64,000 nucleotides of DNA from Chytridium lagenaria. Its lineage: Eukaryota; Chytridiomycota; Chytridiomycetes; Chytridiales; Chytridiaceae. The notes beneath the pieces were generated by a model. The model was not told where the DNA came from, ran no database searches, and was given only the letters and a program-made list of their open reading frames with translations. A program made the translations under genes and the position numbers. Below are positions 23,032-34,626 of the stretch, one piece after another. The stretch lies in the NCBI GenBank assembly GCA_025449115.1, contig JAHLKC010000008.1:310001-374000 (forward strand), written 5' to 3'. Position 1 is the first letter of the stretch; every line of letters begins with the position of its first letter.

Positions 23032-24394
23032 ATGAGCAGCAGCAACAGCAACAACCATACCAACAGCGGGACGACGAGGGAGGCCAGGATCATCAGGGCA
23101 AAGCAGATGAGTGGGGCTGCTATGAGCATGGCACTCAAACCATCCAGAGGAGCCAGGTATACCCTTCCCATCAATCTTACCTTGCTTTTCGTGCATATTC
23201 GTTCGGCCCCATAACCACCTGCTAAATGCATGTCAGAGACGACATTATTCTTGCGGGAGGCAAACCCAAAGATCACAATAAGGAAAACTACATTAAACTG
23301 AAAGAACTGGAAAAGGCCCGTAAAAGAGCTCAACTAGTATGCCATTCCCACTTTCCAACTCCATCCTCACAATTCATTGCAGGAAAAAGAAAGGCCTGCA
23401 CCTGAACCTTTTCGTCTAAAGCAATTCGACGATGTTCCTGGAAAGCTCTACACGCGGAGGTCACCGTAAGTATCTGTCAAGAGGGCTTCGGACTTATCAG
23501 TTAATAGTCGTCAAGCTCGTTTGGATCCGAAGGGACACCATCGCTTGCCAGCTCCGCATATAGCTCAAGACCTTCTTCAGCAGGCTCCACTTCTTCCATA
23601 ACATCTTCCAACAAAAACTTTATTCACCTTAATGCACAAATGGCACGGCAACCACAATTGAGGGTATGATTATTTCACATCTGTTCTGATACTGATCGTT
23701 TGGCTCTGCTTTCTAATTCTATTATTGAAATTAATTGTTTTTTTCTATTCTTTAGAGGTCTCCTAGTACACCCGAAAATTTGAATTAAGACGGCAAACAC
23801 CAAAAGGACAGCTTCCAAAATAGTGAGTGGATTGATGGAAAACGAGGAAAACTGATTACTTTTTTCGCATAAGCCTGGTAGATAGAAAACTAGAATGGGC
23901 AGAAAAGGAGAAGCAACGTATGATGGCGCTGGAATTCGAAAAGTAAGGCGTTTTGTTTTGTTTAGTTTTCGCTTTCTTGGATTTAGCTGCTAATGTTATT
24001 TTATCACATTCTAGAATTCCAAGAGGCATGACATGTAAGTTTATCACTATTTTCGCTTTACGCTATAACCTTTTAAAACTAACAAATTAATTACTGATAA
24101 GTGGTCCCGGAAGACGAAAGACAGGAAACATTACGCCTTCTCGCCGATCGTAAGTCGCCCCCTTTACAAAAACTCCTTAGTAACCTACACATCTTGCTTC
24201 ATATTCCAGACGAAAAGAAGCTTATACAGGAACTCTCACAATTTTCGCTTGTGGTCGAGAGCATCCGTCAGAAAAAGAGAAAGGTGGAATTGGAGACGAA
24301 GTTGCGAGAGGTTGAGGACGCTATAGAAATGTTTTCGAGACCAAAGGTTTACATTAGTCGGGATGAAGACGGAGGGAACGTGTCATTCAGCTAA
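23032..24394 (+). CDS. Enkurin-domain protein, axoneme/ciliary type
   Basis: Exon 1 begins MSSSNSNNHTNSGTTREARI. Splicing yields DDIILAGGKPKDHNKENYI, a basic helix (LKELEKARKRAQL), FRLKQFDDVPGKLYTRRSP and NKNFIHLNAQMARQP. The C-terminal enkurin domain follows: LEWAEKEKQRMMALE, IPRGMT with VPEDERQETLRLLADRK, ELETKLREVEDAIEMFSRPKVYI. Enkurin-domain proteins bind inside axonemal microtubule doublets of motile flagella or act at centrioles. At least six small introns are needed, with frames joining cleanly at the first, the second and near 23945-24100. The join near 23600 (AACATCTTCC) does not and may be an indel. The gene is divergent from zuotin. Stop is TAA at 24392-24394. Confidence 0.78.
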
Positions 24395-26091
24395 TGCTTA
24401 TTTTTATAAGCTCTGCCAGTTTTCTCCATACCAACTTTGTTCAAAATCTTGTCCGATATAATTACAACTAAAGCAACTGTCTATTTTGTATATGCATTGT
24501 ATAAAATACTCCAAACATGTGTTCTTCATTCCGACGGCAGGTTTCTTAACTACTACCACCAGTGTCATGAGTCAATGATGCCCCCATATAGCCACAAAAG
24601 CCACCTTAAGTTAGTGGCCCTGGCCCCATGAAAAACTTGATGTTTGATGCATCAACTTACGCCCGTTATATCCTTTTTGATAACGGCAAATTGTGCGAGC
24701 GGGTCTTAGGGTCTGTTGGGAAGCAACGAGGTTTCAAGAAAATATCATTCTGGGGAGGTGGACGCATATGCGTAATCACTGTAAGGATTAGTGAGTTTAG
24801 ACTTTATGGACAAAATCGACGCGCGCGTTTACTAATTGTGGCGATGAGAAGATGGATGACCCGCCATCTGCATGTATATCTTTTTCAGCATATTCTTTCT
24901 CTTTGGGTTTGACTTCACAGCAAAATCTTTGTTCATGCCTCTTGGGTCGCTTAATCGCAGCGTAAGCTTTTTTTTTTTGTTAAGCCATATATCTCCAAAA
25001 TTATTTAACGGCCTTTTTATGTTTCCCGTATTTTATTCCTATACGGTGGTGCTTAGCAGAGAATCTCAAATCACTGCATGTCCCGAGATTCATATTTATC
25101 TTAGTGTTGGTCTTGACTCCTATCGACATATATATTAAGTTTGTGCTCATGTATGGTTTTTATGAGCGAACAAAAGCGCAACACGGATTTATGGAGAAGC
25201 ACAAAACTCTTTGCTTCTCCCATTGTGACGGAGGGGGTCTACGAGAGCGCGTATTTCAACGTCGTTTTAGAAACATATTCAAGAAAGGAAAGTATCGTTC
25301 GCTGCATTCAATAAATCCATGATTTAAATTTTATGATAGGGACGTGTTTAAGGCTGTGTTTATGAGGCTTTATAGTTGGGCCACGACTGCGATCAAGTTC
25401 ATTGAAGATTACAAGCTATGATTTCTCTTTTCTTGTAATGAATAGAAAGTAGTGGATTCGCAACATTGAATTCTGGTTTACGCCCGATCATCAGTGACGC
25501 GTCGCACGCCTTTAATGAGCTTTTTAGAAGTGATCGAACAGAATCCCTATGAAGTCTCCCTCACTTTATTACACGTATGCCGTTACGTATAGTTCAAGTT
25601 TTAACGGAACGGGATGAAGAGATATCTATGTTTAGCTGCCATTCGTTTTTTCGACGCACTACAATACCAGTGTATTCTCTTTATACCAACACTTTTTTCA
25701 AACCTCGTCACGTCAAAGCTTGCTTGCGTGTCCATCTCGTGCAGCAACTGTAGTCTTAACGCCTTAACACTCCCTTTGCTGAACAAACCGTCGACAACAA
25801 CAGACCACCTCCTCCCATAAAACATAGTTCATCAAGCATTTGCTCGTGTCGACAGTGTTGGATCTGCTCCCTTAACATATACCCTTACCCCATATCCGAC
25901 CATGGGATCCCTAAAGCCAACTAAGCATGAGGACCGCACTCGGAACGATGACGATGACGATGACGATGGACAGTTGCATTTGCCCCTCGTGATGCGTAAA
26001 ACAATTTTCGATTTTCTTTCTTTTTTCCTTCAGGCCGAAAGATCCGTCTTCTCAAAAAAACTCTTACTCACACCAAACTTGGAAAAAAACG
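24395..26091. other. Long intergenic region, no gene seen
   Basis: 1.7 kb between two plus-strand genes. Several short ORFs occur (for example 24628-24912 and 25614-25820 on +) but none shows a domain, signal or coherent splice pattern. It should contain the promoter of the succinate dehydrogenase gene; a (GATGAC)-like repeat lies at 25950-25970. Confidence 0.5.
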
Positions 26092-27584
26092 ATGCTCAGG
26101 TCCGCCGTCAACTTGCGCGCTGTAAGTGACCTCGCTCTCTTTCAGATGGCTCTACTTCTGTATGAGCCGTTGGTTCAGTAATGGGATTGGAGGGCATATA
26201 CTCTTTCTCGTTTGTGCGAGATGCTTGCTTTCTCTTCCATGTTCTATCCCTTTGGTTTGGACTGATTTGATCCTACGCCCTTCCATCTAGTCTGTGCGCT
26301 CTATCCACTCCTCCACTCCGGCAAAGCTTGCGACCGCCGCGCCCCCCGCCAAGGAGCCCCTTATCAAGAAGTTCAAGATCTACCGATGGGTGAGTTTCTT
26401 TGTTCAGACTTTTGGTATCAAACATTCCAGCGCCTTTCGAGCGGATTGATGCGGGACGAAACTATCATGGAGTCACATACCCTTTTCCCTCGCTTCTACG
26501 TTCATGTTTATTTATCGCGGAACCTTTTTTTGTTAGAACCCGGATACACCCGCAGAGAAGCCCACTCTCCAGACCTACGAGGTTGACTTAAACCAGTGCG
26601 GACCCATGGTTCTCGACGCTCTCATCAAGATTAAGAACGAGGATGACCCTACTCTGACCTTCAGGCGGTCATGCCGTGAGGGTGAGTTTCACATTTTCGA
26701 GGAGGCGTTAGAATGAGAAACTGGATCTTGGAAGACTGATCGGATATGGTTTTCTAGGTATTTGCGGATCTTGCTCGATGAACATCAACGGTGGAAACAC
26801 TCTTGCTTGTCTCAGCCGTATTGACCGGGACTGCAGCAAGGAGACAAAGATTTACCCTCTTCCCCACAGTTACGTCGTCAAGGACCTTGTTCCTGGTTGG
26901 TGTTTTGTTTCAAGTTCATTGCGCTTGCGCTCTTAATAGTTGAGTGTGATCTGTCATTTCTAATGCGGTTATGTTTGTTTTGGTAGACCTTACCACTTCT
27001 ACAAGCAATACAAGTCTATTGAGCCCTTCTTGAAGCAAAAGACACCTGCCCCGGAGAGGGAGAATCTTCAGTCTATTGCTGACCGCAAAAAGCTGGTACG
27101 CATAAAGAATATTTGAGACCTTTTTTTATGCCGCCGCTTCCTCTTTTGGAATTGCCTCTATAATCTTGCTTTTTTCCTACTAGCATTGCTCCTTAAATCG
27201 TATTTAACGTTTATTTTTTAACAGGATGGTCTCTATGAGTGCATTCTTTGCGCCTGCTGCTCGACCTCATGTCCGAGTTACTGGTGGAACTCGGATGCCT
27301 ACCTTGGCCCTGCCGTCCTCATGCAGGCTTACCGGTGGATGATCGACTCTCGTGACCAATTTGGCGCCGAGAGGCGTGCTGCTCTGCAGGACCCCTTCTC
27401 TGTCTACCGTTGCCACACCATCATGAGTGAGTGTTTTTTTTTTCACCTTCGGAGTTCTGGTCTTTCCTTTTTGATGTACTTACCTGTCTTTCTTTTTCCA
27501 GACTGCGCCAGGACCTGCCCTAAGGGACTCAACCCTGGTCTTGCCATTGCCGAGATCAAGAAGCAGATGGCTCTTGACGGTTAA
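26092..27584 (+). CDS. SDHB: Succinate dehydrogenase iron-sulfur subunit, mitochondrial
   Basis: All three Fe-S cluster motifs are present: the [2Fe-2S] site in [12 protein letters not shown] plus a downstream CLSRIDRDC, and [16 protein letters not shown] and [17 protein letters not shown] for the [4Fe-4S] and [3Fe-4S] clusters. The first exon (26092-26121) encodes a presequence start [10 protein letters not shown], continuing [12 protein letters not shown] after intron 26122-26290. Further introns are 26390-26536, 26682-26757, 26896-26996, 27096-27224 and 27427-27501. The protein transfers electrons from SDHA to ubiquinone in complex II. One base appears to be missing just after 26996, where the conserved [11 protein letters not shown] would otherwise read straight through. 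Stop is at 27582-27584. Confidence 0.96.
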
Positions 27585-27978
27585 TCAGCATATCCCTCCA
27601 CACCACCACACCATGAAGGCCGAGCATGTCCCTTGAAGTCATAATGCGTCTTCCTCTCTTCGTTTTATTTTGTTTCCATACCGCCTTTCGCTTTATTTTT
27701 ATTGCGAAGGTGCACCTGTGTTTTGAGATTCTTGAATTCGTCTCCTTTTTTTTATCGTCCTTTGCATGTTTTTTTTTTTCTGGTTCCTTGTTTCTGTCGA
27801 CTTTGAATTGAAAAGAAAAAAAGAATCCACAAAAACATAAATCCCTTAGCATCTCGTTGAAATGAAAATAAGGCACCTCTTAACGTCTTTGATCATCTCA
27901 TATTTGGTTTTCAACGAACAACATGGTATCCTTTTCCTGCACGCTACTGGCTTCAACAGTGGAAGTCCCACACCCTTA

Positions 27979-28501
27979 TTATCTCCATAGCAAAAAACAA
28001 TCCCGTTTGAAATCGTGCATGCTCGAATTAAAACCCACCCGTCCACCCCTCCCGCGTCCACTCCCTCCCCGATGTCCACCTCTTCCTCCACGATCCCTCC
28101 TCGTCCTCCTTTGCCCCTCTCTCTCTATTATCCCTATCCTCTCGAACCTATAAACCTCGTTAGCAACACCACCATGAAACCACTCTTACCAAATCAATAA
28201 TCTCATCCGGAACCCTCAAATACTTGATGGTGTTCCCCGAATATACACTTCAGGAAGTCTCCAGAATCTGTCTCCTTCGGGAGCCGTGCAGATCACTTCG
28301 CGGAGGTTAATGTTCATGAAGTTGTCGCAACTGTCGAGATGGCCGTTGTAGGTCTCGCCTTTTACATTGTGTAAACGTTAGAAAAGGGTGTTGAAGGAGA
28401 TGAAAATGATACGGAGGACATGATAAGCGGGAGGTACCATTTTTGAGCTCAACCAGCATGGGATGACCTCTTGAGGTGTTGAGCAGGGACAGTGGAAGCA
28501 T
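27979..28501 (-). CDS. LSM4: U6 snRNA-associated Sm-like protein LSm4
   Basis: [22 protein letters not shown], then (after an intron) [21 protein letters not shown] and [11 protein letters not shown], is nearly diagnostic for LSm4, with Sm1 and Sm2 motifs in order. After another intron at IIDL, the tail reads as an RGG-rich segment ([18 protein letters not shown]) typical of LSm4 C-termini. That frame is reached only with a one-base correction in the G-run near 28113-28121. The uncorrected frame would stop at 28028-28030 and the RGG frame at 27979-27981. LSm4 is part of the LSm1-7 (mRNA decay) and LSm2-8 (U6 snRNA) rings. Confidence 0.93.
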
Positions 28502-28640
28502 GGCGGATTTTTTTGCAAGTTTTTTGGTTCAAAGAAAATCAGTTTCCCAACACAGCCAACACCAAATGTATGAGCCAGAGGACGTTCTTGTTTTATTTTC
28601 TGTACACGAAGAATGAGACTACAATTGACTTCCGGATTGT

Positions 28641-30258
28641 TTAAATTCTCATCTCGGAAGTATTGGTGATGGTGATGTTAGGGACACGAAGAAACACGTC
28701 AAGACCATGTCCAGCAATGGATTTGAGTTCAAGAGCACCTCCAAAGTATTTGGCATAGATTCGGGACATCGGGAGACCAAATCCGAGACCTTTTCATATT
28801 ATATGAACATTAGCAATTGGGATAGTTAGAAGCAGAAGGGAAAAGGAAAAAATACCTGCTATCGGTCCGCCTACGCTGGCTTGCATTGATAGACGGGATT
28901 GGGAGGCAAAGATATTGTTGTCATCATCGAGTTCAGTTTTCGGGACGGTCGTGTAGGAGTAATCAAAGACGCGAAGCATTTCTTAATTGGAATGGCGGCA
29001 GGTTTAGTAGATGTCGTCGTTGAAGTCTTCTCAACAAGAATCTCTAAAGATAGGAAAGAGCACAAAAAAACTTTCGACGCAGCAAGCAATCCAAAGCAAG
29101 ATGAATTATCGCTTACCATTTGCAGAGATACCTCCGCCCTGATCCCTAATTCTAATCCAAATATCGTCCTTCCCCTGCCCAATTGTCACCTCCACCGGCG
29201 GATGCATCTCCCTTCCAATCTTATGACTCCACTCTACCGTCGCCCTACTCGCATTTTTCAACAGCTCCATAAAAACATACTCCAAATGCACGCTAATATA
29301 AGCAATATTCGTATCAACGTGCCCGTTAAACACGAAATCTGGACTTGTACCGTAGTGCATCTCGCAGAGCTCTTGGACGTAATCGGAAGTGGATTTGAGA
29401 AGGTGGGAGGGGGAGAGACGGGTGTTGATGATGCCGATCCAGCCGGGAACGTCTTCTTGGAGGGCAATGTGGTGTTCAGCGATGACTACAAAATTGGGTC
29501 AGGAGGCATGTAGGGGAGGGCTGAAATCACCTCGGATCCCTATGCGGGCGTGGATCATGCCGTCAAGGAATGCCGCAGCATTTTCTTTTGTCATGTACCG
29601 TCCACATTCCAAGAACCTTTATTGTAAAAAGTTAGCTCACTGCAGTACCAGTCCGCTACGGAAGTAGTAGCAGAACAAGAAATATAACTTCTTAATGTAT
29701 ATGAAACTAGAAAGCAAGGAGAAACCTTACCTTTTGCTAACTGAGGGATGACGTCCTGATGCGACCCAACAAGGTCACTAAGCGTATCAGAGAATTCTGC
29801 CTGCGAAACCTCGTCGACGGGTTCGGGGATACTTCTGAGAATCTCAAAAGAGTCATAGTAGAGTTGATATACTTTCTTGATGTACGGATTCACACCGACA
29901 ATGAATGGGAGCTTCTGCAATGCTGTGTGCATAGAAGTTCATTCAATATGAGAGCCATGCAAAAGTCTTTTTTCCAAACTCTTAAAACTGGACGGTGATG
30001 ATGTGAATGGAGAAAACGTGAATGTATATGAAAATGCATTACCCCTCACACGCCTTGCAAGACGTTTAGGCAGTTCCTGATGCAAGAAACGGGCAGATTC
30101 CAAAGCATTCCTGGTCTTCCCAATTCCAGCAGATACGACAGCGTAACAGGTGTGATGGGTGATGATGATAATTCTTCTACAGCGTTGTTTGATGTCCTCC
30201 ATGTCGAGTGACTGCATCGTTGGAGCAGCCTATGGCCTTCCCTCTGAAGCCTCAGCAT
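28641..30258 (-). CDS. Mitochondrial PDH/BCKDH protein kinase (GHKL fold)
   Basis: The start at 30256-30258 gives a basic presequence (MLRLQREGHRLLQRCSHST), then PITPVTLSYLLELGR and SARFLHQELPKRLARRV, the helical N-domain of mitochondrial dehydrogenase kinases. LQKLPFIVGVNPYIKKVY and FSDTLSDLVGSHQDVIP follow. The ATP-binding half has the N-box FMELLKNASRATV, the G1 box RDQGGGIS, and the G2 region GLGFGLPMSRIYAKYFGG. The enzyme phosphorylates the E1 subunit of pyruvate dehydrogenase or of the branched-chain complex. The mid-region resembles PDK and the end (LDVFLRV) resembles BCKDK, so I leave this open. A frame break near 30110-30125 is a probable indel. The gene starts 44 bp downstream of the cyclo-ligase stop on the same strand. 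Confidence 0.87.
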
Positions 30259-30301
30259 TCCAAAAGAAATCTTTCTTGATTTCTTGTTTGCACAACGTCG
30301 T

Positions 30302-31094
30302 TCATGAGAGGACCTCATCTGGTGTCAACACCATATCGGGGCGAAGGTCGCGCTCGTCCATGGGCACGGAATCGACGAGTTGATCGGGTAGGGAAAGAGC
30401 GATCGTCGTGAAGGCTTTGCCGTTTCGAACGCTCTTGTCACGACATTGTTGGAGGAAACGGTCGTAATAACCTCGGCCGTATCCGATGCGCGCACGGGTG
30501 CGGTCGAACGCCAGCCCAGGCATGATGACGATGTCTAAACCTTCCACCGTCAAGTGCTTTTATTTTTAAGTAATGAGTTGGTATTTTATGGGGATTTAAT
30601 GTTACCATTTTCGCGCGGCTCATCCAAAGCGGGCTCAAAGATTCCCATCTTTTGACCGGCAGGCTGTCGAGATCAGATAAGGATGTTACTCTGACCATCT
30701 GCATGACCGTGTCGGAAATGCATCTTGGAACGTAACAATTGACATCTGTTAAATAAATGACATCAGCCTTATATAATTAATTCATAACTGTCTCCTCACT
30801 TCTAGTTAAGAGATCGTGTAGGATGGCGACAGTGGATACCTCGGGAGCACCAGATTTACTTATATAAACGCTGACGTTTTTTCGCCTTTTGATACGCCGG
30901 CATGCAAATAGGTGCTGTGAGATTGAAAGACCTAGCAACAGGAAGAATGGCATCAGACTTGGCCGGGATGATCATCGTCAGGCAAAATGCAGTCCTCCAA
31001 CGCTGCACCATACTTTGCGTGGAGACGTAATCCGCAGGGAGACTGCTTAGACGCTTTTTGACTTCGCGCGTAGTGCTCGTTTCGCCTCTTGCAT
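30302..31094 (-). CDS. 5-formyltetrahydrofolate cyclo-ligase
   Basis: The C-terminal exon carries [26 protein letters not shown], the conserved PGLAFD...G.GYYDRFL motif of this ATP-dependent enzyme, which converts 5-formyl-THF to 5,10-methenyl-THF. Upstream are VSVYISKSGAPEVSTVAIL and CYVPRCISDTVMQMVRV, where the family has the substrate-binding block ending in MQMV(R). The N-terminus MQEAKRALR followed by a Lys/Arg helix and LPADYVSTQS completes it. Introns separate these blocks. Two joins (in the AAAAAG runs near 31060 and 30885) require single-base corrections. The start is the ATG at 31092-31094, which lies only 83 bp from the divergent AP-1 beta ATG. Confidence 0.85.
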
Positions 31095-31177
31095 GGTGAT
31101 GGCTGTCGTCTGCACAAAATCAGTGGAAAATTCGAAAACCACAAATTTATCAACTTCGAAAGACGACGACGACCACG

Positions 31178-34100
31178 ATGGCCTCCCAGCAAAGCCCAAC
31201 TTCTTCACAACCTCGAAGAAGGGTCAGTATCTCGATCCTCGTCCTTTTAATCTTCTCGCTACGGTTTGTGCCGCTGCCGATGGATGATGCTCAATTCTTA
31301 ACGGATTGGCTGCAATATTGGCAGCGAGACCGTTTCCATGTCGTAGCTTTTGAATTCTAACATCTTCCGTAATGACGAATACCTATTACACTCAATACCT
31401 GCGCATAAAATTCAGGGGAGAACTTTGAGCTGAAGACGGACCTTAACAGCGAGTACAAGGAGAAGCGGAAAGAGACCGTCAAGAAGGTCATTGCCAAACA
31501 TGACGATCGGAAAGGACGTCAGTTCCCTCTTTGCGGACGTCGTGAAGAATATGCAGACAGAGGATCTGGAACTTAAGAAACTCGTCTATCTTTACCTTAT
31601 AAACTACGCAAAAAGTCAGCCTGAGCTCGTCATTTTGGCTGTAAATACCTTCGTCAAGGTGGGGATCTTGCTAACTTGGGAAACCTCGCGTTGGTTGTTG
31701 ATCATTTTATTTTGTGATGCAATTAGGATACGGATGATATCAACCCGCTGATCAGGGCTTTGGCCATCAGGACAATGGGTTGCTTGCGCGTCGAAAAGAT
31801 TATTGATTATCTTTTGGAACCTTTGAAGAAGGGGTTAAAGGTGAGGGATATGGGTTCTTGGAGCTATGCGTCAGATGATCCGTCGTCGTTTTCCTTTGCT
31901 GATTTGTTTCATGTTCCGTTTTCAGGATGAGGATCCATATGTGCGCAAAACGGCTGCTCTCTGTGTGGCCAAGCTGTTTGATCTCAACCCCTCGATTGCC
32001 ATTGACAATGGCCTCATCACTATTCTCCAAGATATGCTTTCAGATAGAAATCCAATGGTTTGTTTTACATAACAATATCTTCGTCCTGCTTTTAGCACAT
32101 TACTGACAATTTATATAGGTGATTGCGAACGCTGTTGCCGCTCTTGCTGAAATCAACGATACGTCCGTTAAGAAGGACATTTTTGTTCTCAACAACACCA
32201 TTCTCATCAAGCTTCTTGCCGCCCTTAACGAGTGCACCGAATGGGGACAGATTTGTATTCTTTCATCGCTTGCCTCTTATCGACCCAGCGATTCACGAGA
32301 AGCAGCGGAGATTACTGAGAGGGTCGTAGCGAGACTTCAGCACGCTAACGCCAGCGTCGTGCTTAATGCTATTCGGGTATGAATGAAAATTTCAAAGGAT
32401 TATGGGCTTTTGGTAACTCCAGCATCTCGGAACTAATTCTTTGTTTGCGTGAATGTTAGGTTTTGATGATTTACTTGAACTATATCACCGATGAGATGCA
32501 AAAGCAGGTTGTTCGTAAGATGGCACCACCCTTGGTACGATACATTCACTTCTTTTTTACTTGCTTGTTTTCTTTTATTGTTATCTGCTGACATTTATTT
32601 TATCATCGTAGTGACTCTACTCTCGTCCGAGCCTGAGATCCAATACGTTGCGCTCCGCAACATCAACTTGATCCTCCAGAAGCGTCCTGACGTCCTTAAT
32701 CAGGAAATGCGTGTCTTCTTTACCAAATACAACGACCCTCCCTACGTGAAGCTAGAAAAACTCGAAGTCATCATCAAAGCTCTGCAGCGAGGCCAACGTT
32801 GAGCAAGTGCTCCTCGAGCTCAAAGAATACGCGTCTGAAGTTGACGTCGAATTCGTTCGACAAGCCGTCAAAGCAATTGGCCGGTGTGCGATCAAGATTG
32901 AATCTGCGTCGGAACGATGCGTAAATGTTCTCTTGGAGCTTATCAAAACCAAAGTCAATTACGTCGTGCAGGAATCTATTGTCGTTATCAAGGATATTTT
33001 CAGAAAGTATCCGAATAGGTATGAGGGAATTATCCGGCACTTTGTGAAAATTTGGAGAGTTTGGATGAGCCTGAGGCCAAGTCATCGCTTATTTGGATTA
33101 TTGGGGAGTACGCGGAGAGAATAGAGAATGCGGATGAATTATTGGAGTTCTTTGTGGAGAACTTTAAGGATGAGAACTCACAGGTGAGTTTTGTATTTTT
33201 TCTGATAAAAAGTTTGAGATACGGTGACGTTTTACCTAAATACTTCTTCTAGGTTCAACTTCAGCTTTTGACCGCTACCGTAAAGCTTTTCCTAAAGAAG
33301 CCAGGAAACGCGCAAAAGATTGTTCAGCAAATTCTTCAGACCGCTACTGAAAAGTGTGAGAACCCTGACATTCGTGATCGTGCCTACGTTTACTGGCGTC
33401 TTCTTTCGTCTAATCCGCAGGCGGCAAAGGTTTGTGTTGAGATAAACGCTTTTATGGAGAAAAAAGCTCGTAGCTAATTTTTTTGTTGCACTAGGCGGTG
33501 GTGTTGACAGAGAAGCCGCCTATCGAAGCTGATAACAATGCTGTCAGCGAAACGCTTTTGGATGAGCTAATTCTTAACATTGGAAGTCTTGCTTCCGTCT
33601 ACCACAAGCCTCCGGCTCTGCTTGGTGGGACGATTGGTATTGATGTGGTTCTTAACCGTGAGCCGTAAGTCGAGAATCCCCTTGTTTTATTTAAACGTAA
33701 ACGTGACCAATTAACTTACCATGTTGATTTTTGTCCAGTACCTTTGATGTTGAGGACACCGAGGAAGCCGAGGGTGCCGCCAGTGTCATCAAGCAAGTCG
33801 CAGCTAGTGGCGGTAACATTGAAAACCTCCTCGACCTTGACTTTGGCGGACCCGCCATGACTCCCGGTCCTTCGTCTGCTTCCCCTGCTTCCGCCGCGCC
33901 TAAAACTAGCGCCATTGACGATCTCCTTGGTATGTCTGGATCTGAGCCAATGGGCATGAGCTCGTCTTATGGAGGCGGGCTTGGAGGGTTCGGTGGATTT
34001 GGTGGTATGGCGACATCGCCGGCGCCTGCGCCGGCAAAGACTCAATTACTGAGTCAGGCTGCCGCTAAGGGGTTGGAGTTGACGGAGCTTTTGCGAAAAG

Positions 34101-34561
34101 GTGGTTTTAAGAATTTAAGATAATGTGCCGACCTCAGTTATTTTTTTTTAGGGGAGCTTCACTTTTCTTTGACCTCACCTTTGCGAATCACTCTGCTGAG
34201 GCGTTGAGCGACTTTGCGATACAATTTAATGTGAACAGGTGCGTTTAGTTTCAATAGCTGTTCTTTGACCGATTGTCGGTAAAAAACTTATATTTTTTTC
34301 CATCCAAAAAAAAAGCTTGGTATCGTCCCCGCTGCGCCTCTGAGTGTCCCTGTTATCGCCCCTGGCCAGACCCACAACTCTTCCCTCCCTCTTTTGACAA
34401 ATGGCACCGTGCAAACCATGGACCCCTACAACGTTATCCAAATTGCTCTCAAGAACAACGCTGGTATTTTTTACTTCCAGGCCACCTTCCCGGACAGCCT
34501 GAAACCCTCGTCTGCAGCGGCTCCGTCGCCAGTTTCTTCGTCTGGTTTTGATCTCTTGTAG
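31178..34561 (+). CDS. AP-1/AP-2 beta-adaptin
   Basis: The N-terminal trunk is a textbook beta-adaptin: [27 protein letters not shown], the [20 protein letters not shown] block, [20 protein letters not shown], and HEAT-like helices to about residue 590. The hinge (from about 33750) contains LLDLDF (33827-33844), a clathrin box of the L-L-x-L-D type. The end is the immunoglobulin-like appendage subdomain ([18 protein letters not shown]). The protein stops at TAG 34559-34561 without the following platform subdomain. It serves clathrin vesicle formation at the trans-Golgi/endosome (AP-1) and, in fungi, sometimes AP-2. Single-base breaks inside invariant motifs occur near 31497, 32777 and 33036, and in exon 1 just after the ATG. 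Confidence 0.92.
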
Positions 34562-34626
34562 ATTCCCTTACACAAAAAAATCATATATAATTTTGTTTCG
34601 AACAAAATCTTGTTGTTTTATGTTCA

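Noticed and set aside
24395..26091. Possible missed gene or transposon remnant in the 1.7 kb gap
   Set aside because: No terminal repeats, no integrase/transposase motifs and no long or spliceable ORF could be found by eye.
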